Positions 6,063 to 9,637 of a stretch of 9,637 nucleotides of DNA are shown in pieces; the stretch's first letter is position 1, and every line of letters begins with the position of its first letter. The position numbers and the translations under genes are program-made. Under the pieces are notes generated by a model, which searched no databases, was not told the origin of the DNA, and saw only the letters and a program-made list of their open reading frames with translations. This stretch comes from Phycisphaerales bacterium UBA2396 (GTDB lineage Bacteria; Planctomycetota; Phycisphaerae; Phycisphaerales; UBA1924), in contig DDSG01000059.1 of assembly GCA_002343325.1 (NCBI GenBank), positions 832-10,468 of the forward strand. The letters run 5' to 3'.

Positions 6063-6773
6063 TCATTCGCCAGGACGCGCCGAGGCCCGTCGCACCAGTT
6101 CATCGAACAACCCCTGCCCGAGCACCGGGTCGCTCGTGCGTTCCGGATGCCATTGCACGCCCACCGTGTACGCCCGCCGCGGGTCAACCACCGCCTCGAT
6201 CGTGCCGTCGGCGTCGCGTGCGATCACCCGCAAAGACCCCGGGTCCCGCACGGCCTGATGATGATGGCTCGCCACCTCGCCCGTTCTCGCCGCGGGGCCA
6301 AGCCCCAGCGCCTCGCACGCCCCGCCCGAGACCTCAAGCTGATGCGAACCTTCCCGGTGTCGCTCCGCTCCCGGCCCGAGCGTGTCCGGCAGGTGCTGGT
6401 CCAATCGCCCGCCGTTGGCGAGCGTCAGCATCTGCATCCCGAGGCAGATCCCAAGCACAGGCAGCTCGGGCCGCCGCGCGATCTCCGCCAACAGAGCCGT
6501 CTCATACGCCTGCCGACGCTCGTGCATCACCGACGCCGCCGGGTGCGTCGCCTCCCCGAAGGCCTCCATCCGCGGGTCCGCCCCGCCCGTCAGCACAAGC
6601 CCGTCCACCGCATCAAGCTGACGCCCGATCAGTTCGATGATCGGGGGCAGAAACACCGGCACGCCCCCAGCACGCGCCACCGCCTCCGCGTACGCCACGC
6701 CGCACTGCGCCCGATACCGCCCGGGCGTAGGCTCGGCCACGTCCATCGTGATCCCGACTGTCGCACGTCGCAT
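6063..6773 (-). CDS. Class I glutamine amidotransferase-like hydrolase (peptidase C26, PuuD-like)
   Basis: Protein of 236 aa with the complete triad of the family: nucleophile Cys110 in VLGICLGMQ, and His209 and Glu211 in VQWHPE. The oxyanion-side GLVLTGGADP (58-67) and SHHHQAV (169-175) match gamma-glutamyl-gamma-aminobutyrate hydrolases such as PuuD, which free GABA from gamma-glutamyl-GABA in putrescine breakdown. It is slightly shorter than E. coli PuuD. No other putrescine genes are present, so the true gamma-glutamyl substrate is not known and the puuD symbol is not assigned. Translation starts VGITMD, the usual family beginning, so the ATG at 6773 is probably right although no Shine-Dalgarno precedes it. 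A -10-like TACAGT lies 5 nt upstream, suggesting a leaderless transcript. It is divergent from the DUF4340 gene across 42 nt. It may be transcribed with the zinc-ribbon gene downstream. Confidence 0.88.
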   Translation of the reverse strand: MRRATVGITMDVAEPTPGRYRAQCGVAYAEAVARAGGVPVFLPPIIELIGRQLDAVDGLVLTGGADPRMEAFGEATHPAASVMHERRQAYETALLAEIARRPELPVLGICLGMQMLTLANGGRLDQHLPDTLGPGAERHREGSHQLEVSGGACEALGLGPAARTGEVASHHHQAVRDPGSLRVIARDADGTIEAVVDPRRAYTVGVQWHPERTSDPVLGQGLFDELVRRASARPGE

Positions 6774-6815
6774 GCAAGACTGTAGCGGCGACTTCCCCCC
6801 TACCGTTCAAGCCTT
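6774..6815. promoter_or_regulatory. Compact divergent promoter region
   Basis: These 42 nt must hold the start signals of both the amidohydrolase (-) and the DUF4340 gene (+). On the - strand TACAGT (6779-6784) lies 5 nt before the ATG. A -35-like TTGAAC (6805-6810) is 20 nt from it, longer than ideal. On the + strand TACCGT (6801-6806) lies 9 nt before the ATG at 6816. Neither gene has a Shine-Dalgarno at normal spacing, so both transcripts may be leaderless. Confidence 0.35.
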
Positions 6816-8225
6816 ATGTCCAGATCTCTGGCACTCTTCGCGGTGATCCTCACGTGCCTCCTCGGGCTGGTCGCCGTGCTCATTCTCGGCCGCACCCCGC
6901 CCCCGCCGCTCTCGCCAAACCTCTTCACGTTCAAACCCTCCGAGGTTCTCTCGCTCGACATCAGCCGGGCCGACGGCACCCGCGACATCATCGAGCCCGG
7001 CGCCGAGCCCGACACGTGGATCGTCCGCTCCATCGACCGCCCCGGAACCCCCGACCGCCGCTGGAGCATCCTCCCCTCACGCATGCGCGGGGCCGTCCGC
7101 CTCCTCGCAGACGCTCGCTCCCTCGCCGAGACCCCGCCACACGAGTCCACCGCCGACACCACCGTCGTCGCCGCCCTCACCGGCGGTCGCGCCGCCTCGC
7201 TCGCCTTCTCCGGCTCGCCCCTCGGCGGACGCATCCACGCCCGCGCGTTCGAGGGCACCGTCTTCCGCGCCGTGCAGACCGACGCCAACCTCGCCGAGAT
7301 CTTCGCCCGCCGCGGCGTCGCCGAATGGCTCGACCCAGCGCCCTTCTCCTGGGTCTCAGGCCCGCCCGCCCGCATCACCATCTCCGGCGGCAAGAACCCG
7401 CCCATCGTGCTCGCACGCGTCGGCGCCTACTGGGCCATGACCTCCCCGCTCGAGGTCAAGGCCAACACGCAGGCCGTCGCCAACCTCATCCAATCCCTCG
7501 GCTCGCTCGCCTTCACGCGCTTCGAAGCCGAATCCTCTTTCGGCCTCGATCGCGCCATGGGCGGGGAGTTCACCGTCGAAGTCGAGACCGACCTTCCCGG
7601 CCTCACCTCCGAAGGACATCGCACCATCCGCAGGCAGACCCTCATGGTCGTGCCCGGCGGCGAAGGCGACCAGATCAAGGTCTGGGCCATCACCTCCACC
7701 GAAGTCGGACCCGACTCCCGCGAATACCGCGGCCGCATCGCCGGCACCATCACCGCAGGCTCCCTCGGGCCCGCGCGAGACTCCTACATCGCCTACACGC
7801 TCGCTACAAGCCTCGACCTCCCCGCCGCCGACGTCGGCTCCATCAAGTTCATCCAGGCCGAGTCCGCCACGCCCATCACCCTCGCCCGCAAGGCCGGCGT
7901 CTGGCACCGCGGCGAATCCCCGCTCTCCACGGCCGACGCCGCCACACTCCAGACTCTCCTCGTCCTGCTCGCCCAAAGCCCCGCCCTGCGCACCTTCGAT
8001 CGCCTCCCCGCCGAATCCACGCTCATCGCCCTCGCAGACGTCAAGGGGCTCTCCGACCAGCCCCTGGCCGTCCTGCGTCTCTACGCCGCGCTCGCCCCCG
8101 CTCCCGCCGGCGCCCCGGCCTCCGACCGCGAGATCCTCGTCGTGCAGAACGGCCAACTCTGCCGCGTCTACAACCCCGAGAAGCTCCCTGAGCTCCTCGC
8201 CTGGATCCGCGCCCTTTCGCCGTGA
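6816..8225 (+). CDS. Membrane-anchored DUF4340 protein
   Basis: Protein of 469 aa with one N-terminal membrane helix (residues 5-25) followed by a Pro-rich linker and a long extracytoplasmic region. The body looks like repeated DUF4340 units, each with a strand pattern ending in Trp plus a helix ending at an aromatic. The clearest are 197-236 (IVLARVGAYWAMTSPL to LAFTRF) and 353-395 (ITLARKAGVWHRGESPL to LRTFD), with a more diverged first copy around 57-108 (WIVRSIDRP to LLADARSLAE). In many bacteria DUF4340 proteins are encoded beside GldG/ABC-2 transporter genes of gliding-type export systems. None of those neighbours is present in this window, so the link is not supported here. The 3' end overlaps the next gene by GTGA, indicating coupled translation and a shared role. 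No Shine-Dalgarno precedes the ATG. DUF4340 assignment is from memory of the family pattern. Confidence 0.7.
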   Translation: MSRSLALFAVILTCLLGLVAVLILGRTPPPPLSPNLFTFKPSEVLSLDISRADGTRDIIEPGAEPDTWIVRSIDRPGTPDRRWSILPSRMRGAVRLLADARSLAETPPHESTADTTVVAALTGGRAASLAFSGSPLGGRIHARAFEGTVFRAVQTDANLAEIFARRGVAEWLDPAPFSWVSGPPARITISGGKNPPIVLARVGAYWAMTSPLEVKANTQAVANLIQSLGSLAFTRFEAESSFGLDRAMGGEFTVEVETDLPGLTSEGHRTIRRQTLMVVPGGEGDQIKVWAITSTEVGPDSREYRGRIAGTITAGSLGPARDSYIAYTLATSLDLPAADVGSIKFIQAESATPITLARKAGVWHRGESPLSTADAATLQTLLVLLAQSPALRTFDRLPAESTLIALADVKGLSDQPLAVLRLYAALAPAPAGAPASDREILVVQNGQLCRVYNPEKLPELLAWIRALSP

Positions 8226-9100
8226 AGCTCTCCCACGCCATCCTCGCCGTCCTTGCCCTCTCGCTTCACGCGTGCGACCGCAAGCCCGCCGCACCCACGG
8301 CAGCACCGGCCACGCCCGCCGCACCAGCAGAAGCCGCAACCCCTCCACTGACAACTGCACCTCCACCAACCCCGACGACGACCCCACAAGCCACCGACAT
8401 CCCGCCACCCCGCGAGATCCGCCCACCCTTCCTCCCCTCCGTCCACGGCTTCCGCTTCGTCAACCAGTTCCGAGGCTCGCCGCTCCCGCCCTCCCTCCGT
8501 CGATTCGAGCGATTCCTCGGCAACGCCATTCCCGCTCGTTTCGGCCTCTGCGGGGGCATGTCAGCACTCGCCGCAGACCTCTACCTCGCCCAAACGCCGC
8601 CTCCCGACGAGCTCAATCCGCCCGCCGAGGGAACTCCCCTCTACGCCGCCATCTACAACAGGCAGATCGACTCCTTCGGCCCGGCCTTCGGGCTCGTCTC
8701 CACGCTCATCGCCTGGATGGGCCTCCCCGACAAAGGCCCCGGCGGCCTCGAGCACAAGACCGCGCTCGAACTCGACGCCATCCAGACTCGCCTCGACGCC
8801 GGAACACTCACCCAACTCTGCCTGGTCTTCGGCAGGCTCGACGGCCGCACCAAGCCCTGGGACAACCACCAAGTCCTCGCCTACGCCTTCGAACACGCCT
8901 CCGAAAACCGAACCATCGTCCGCATCTACGACCCCAACTTTCCCGGCGACGACACCGCCCGGCTCGTCTTTGACCGCACGCCCGACGGCTGGTCCTGCGT
9001 CCGCGACACCCGCAAAGGACGCACCCTCGTCCGGGGCGTCTTCGTCGCCCCCTACGAACCCGCGCCACCGGCCGCAATATTCTCAGCCCCCGCCCGTTAA
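8222..9100 (+). CDS. Proline-rich lipoprotein with cysteine-peptidase-like Cys/His/Asp pattern
   Basis: Protein of 292 aa, not assigned to a named family. It starts with GTG, sharing 4 nt (GTGA) with the DUF4340 stop. Residues 1-17 are a signal peptide ending LSLHAC, so Cys18 is the likely lipidation site. His at -2 is unusual for a lipobox, and Asp19 at +2 would favour inner-membrane retention under the E. coli rule. Residues 20-65 are a Pro/Ala/Thr linker. The globular part has RFGLCGGMSALAADLY (Cys110 at the start of a helix), DNHQVLAYAFE (His216 in a strand) and RIYDPNFPGDD (Asp237/Asn239), in the order Cys-His-Asp/Asn typical of papain-like and C39-like folds. This suggests a peptidase, transglutaminase-like or inactive relative facing the periplasm. 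The linker would hold the domain away from the membrane. Activity is inference from motif order only. The operon ends at the terminator at 9194-9235. Confidence 0.75.
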   Translation: MKLSHAILAVLALSLHACDRKPAAPTAAPATPAAPAEAATPPLTTAPPPTPTTTPQATDIPPPREIRPPFLPSVHGFRFVNQFRGSPLPPSLRRFERFLGNAIPARFGLCGGMSALAADLYLAQTPPPDELNPPAEGTPLYAAIYNRQIDSFGPAFGLVSTLIAWMGLPDKGPGGLEHKTALELDAIQTRLDAGTLTQLCLVFGRLDGRTKPWDNHQVLAYAFEHASENRTIVRIYDPNFPGDDTARLVFDRTPDGWSCVRDTRKGRTLVRGVFVAPYEPAPPAAIFSAPAR

Positions 9101-9193
9101 CCCCCTGCCCAGACGCTCGCGGCATGGTCGAATGCTGAGTCAACCACGCCGCCCGCTCTTGGGCCGGGCCGCCCTCCCGGAGCGTGCCCGTCC
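9101..9193. other. Non-coding spacer
   Basis: About 90 nt between the peptidase-like gene and the terminator hairpin. No convincing ORF, tRNA or repeat was seen. Several short GC inverted repeats are possible around 9150-9175, but none has a T-run. Confidence 0.4.
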
Positions 9194-9235
9194 GAGCCGT
9201 CCCGCGACCCGACGCGGCCGGCTCATTTCTTCCTT
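9194..9235 (+). terminator. Intrinsic terminator of the DUF4340/lipoprotein operon
   Basis: GAGCCG (9194-9199) pairs with CGGCTC (9219-9224), and inside it CCGCG (9202-9206) pairs with CGCGG (9213-9217), closing on a 6-nt loop. Only a 2/1-nt internal asymmetry interrupts the 11-bp stem. A T-rich tail, ATTTCTTCCTT, follows at once. This is the best rho-independent terminator in the window and separates the operon from the scpB candidate. Confidence 0.65.
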
Positions 9236-9256
9236 CGTCCCCCGGCCCGCGCGTGC

Positions 9257-9262
9257 TACGCT
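9257..9262 (+). promoter_or_regulatory. Candidate -10 element of the scpB-like gene
   Basis: TACGCT preceded by TGC (extended -10 form), 8 nt before the ATG at 9271. No Shine-Dalgarno lies in between, so the transcript may be leaderless or nearly so. The same TACGCT hexamer is the candidate -10 of the sahR operon. The -35 region is unclear. Confidence 0.3.
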
Positions 9263-9270
9263 CCGCCGAT

Positions 9271-9637
9271 ATGGGCCCCGACAGCACCGACACCCAAACC
9301 ACCCCCACCGACGAGACGGCCGCCCTCCCGGCATCCTCCGACGACGCGCCCGCGCAGGACGACCGCCGCTCCCGACGCCGCACGAAGCAAGAGCCCGCTC
9401 CGATCGCCCACACCCCCGAGGACGTCGCCGCCTTGGCTCCCTCGCTCGAAGCCGCTCTCCTCAGCACCGACAAGCCCGTGCAGCCCACGCGTTTGGCGAT
9501 CGCGCTGGGCCTGATCACCCTCGACCCCGAGACCGGCGAAGACGCCAAGACCGCCACCGATGGCGATGATCGCGGGGCCGAAGTCCAGACCAAAAAGCCC
9601 AGCGCCGCCTCGCTCAAGGCCGCCCGCGCCGCCGCCG
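9271..9637 (+). CDS. scpB: Probable segregation and condensation protein B, 5' part only
   Basis: Open frame of 122 codons running off the window edge, starting at the ATG at 9271. Residues 1-50 are a low-complexity, acidic then arginine-rich extension (Thr/Asp/Ala, then RRSRRRTK). From about residue 52 comes DVAALAPSLEAALLSTDKPV followed by TRLAIALGL, which resembles the first winged-helix of ScpB, where an xEALLF-type helix is followed by a DEPL-like turn and a leucine-rich helix. ScpB binds ScpA and the SMC ATPase in the bacterial condensin complex that compacts and segregates chromosomes. A further linker (GEDAKTATDGDD) then SLKAARAAA follows before the cut. The acidic insert after the first helices is unusual. 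With only the N-terminus visible the call is tentative; the neighbouring scpA is not in the window. Codons match the surrounding genes, and the frame has no internal stop. Confidence 0.55.
   Translation, partial: MGPDSTDTQTTPTDETAALPASSDDAPAQDDRRSRRRTKQEPAPIAHTPEDVAALAPSLEAALLSTDKPVQPTRLAIALGLITLDPETGEDAKTATDGDDRGAEVQTKKPSAASLKAARAAA

Noticed and set aside
9101..9193. tRNA-like GGTCGAATGC string downstream of the lipoprotein gene
   Set aside because: It resembles a T-loop only superficially. No acceptor, D or anticodon stems could be built around it on either strand.

Overview
The window is GC-rich, densely packed bacterial chromosome with almost no spacer DNA. Several things suggest a planctomycete, most likely of the Phycisphaerae: strong C-ending codon bias, poor or absent Shine-Dalgarno sites before several genes, a DUF4340 protein, a small TFIIB-type zinc-ribbon protein and an ArsR-methyltransferase regulator beside ahcY. 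This placement is inference; no rRNA or other phylogenetic marker is present.

Layout. (1) 35-724: a TPR-containing lipoprotein. (2) 820-5608: a co-directional block on the + strand. It holds a SahR-like ArsR regulator fused to a SAM-methyltransferase-fold domain, S-adenosylhomocysteine hydrolase (ahcY), a CPA2-type cation/proton antiporter, and 5,10-methylenetetrahydrofolate reductase (metF). Spacing is 3 nt (regulator-ahcY), 81 nt containing a hairpin (ahcY-antiporter), and a 14-nt overlap (antiporter-metF). (3) 5619-6773: two - strand genes, a zinc-ribbon protein convergent with metF and a class I glutamine-amidotransferase-like hydrolase (peptidase C26). (4) 6816-9100: a divergent + strand pair, a membrane-anchored DUF4340 protein overlapping by GTGA with a proline-rich lipoprotein that has a Cys/His/Asp cysteine-peptidase-like pattern; a hairpin terminator follows at 9194-9235. 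(5) 9271-end: the 5' part of a probable scpB, cut by the window edge.

How the genes work together. The central block reads as a S-adenosylmethionine-cycle operon. AhcY removes S-adenosylhomocysteine (SAH), and MetF makes the methyl-folate used to remethylate the resulting homocysteine. The first gene resembles SahR, the SAH-sensing repressor described in Proteobacteria. A perfect 9-bp inverted repeat (802-825) sits just upstream of the regulator, covers its first possible start codon, and is the obvious candidate operator for the whole operon. The least expected member is the antiporter between ahcY and metF.

The second point of interest is the DUF4340/peptidase-like lipoprotein pair, which I cannot assign to a known system. 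No mobile elements, CRISPR arrays, tRNAs or rRNAs were seen, and no gene-free stretch exceeds about 170 nt.
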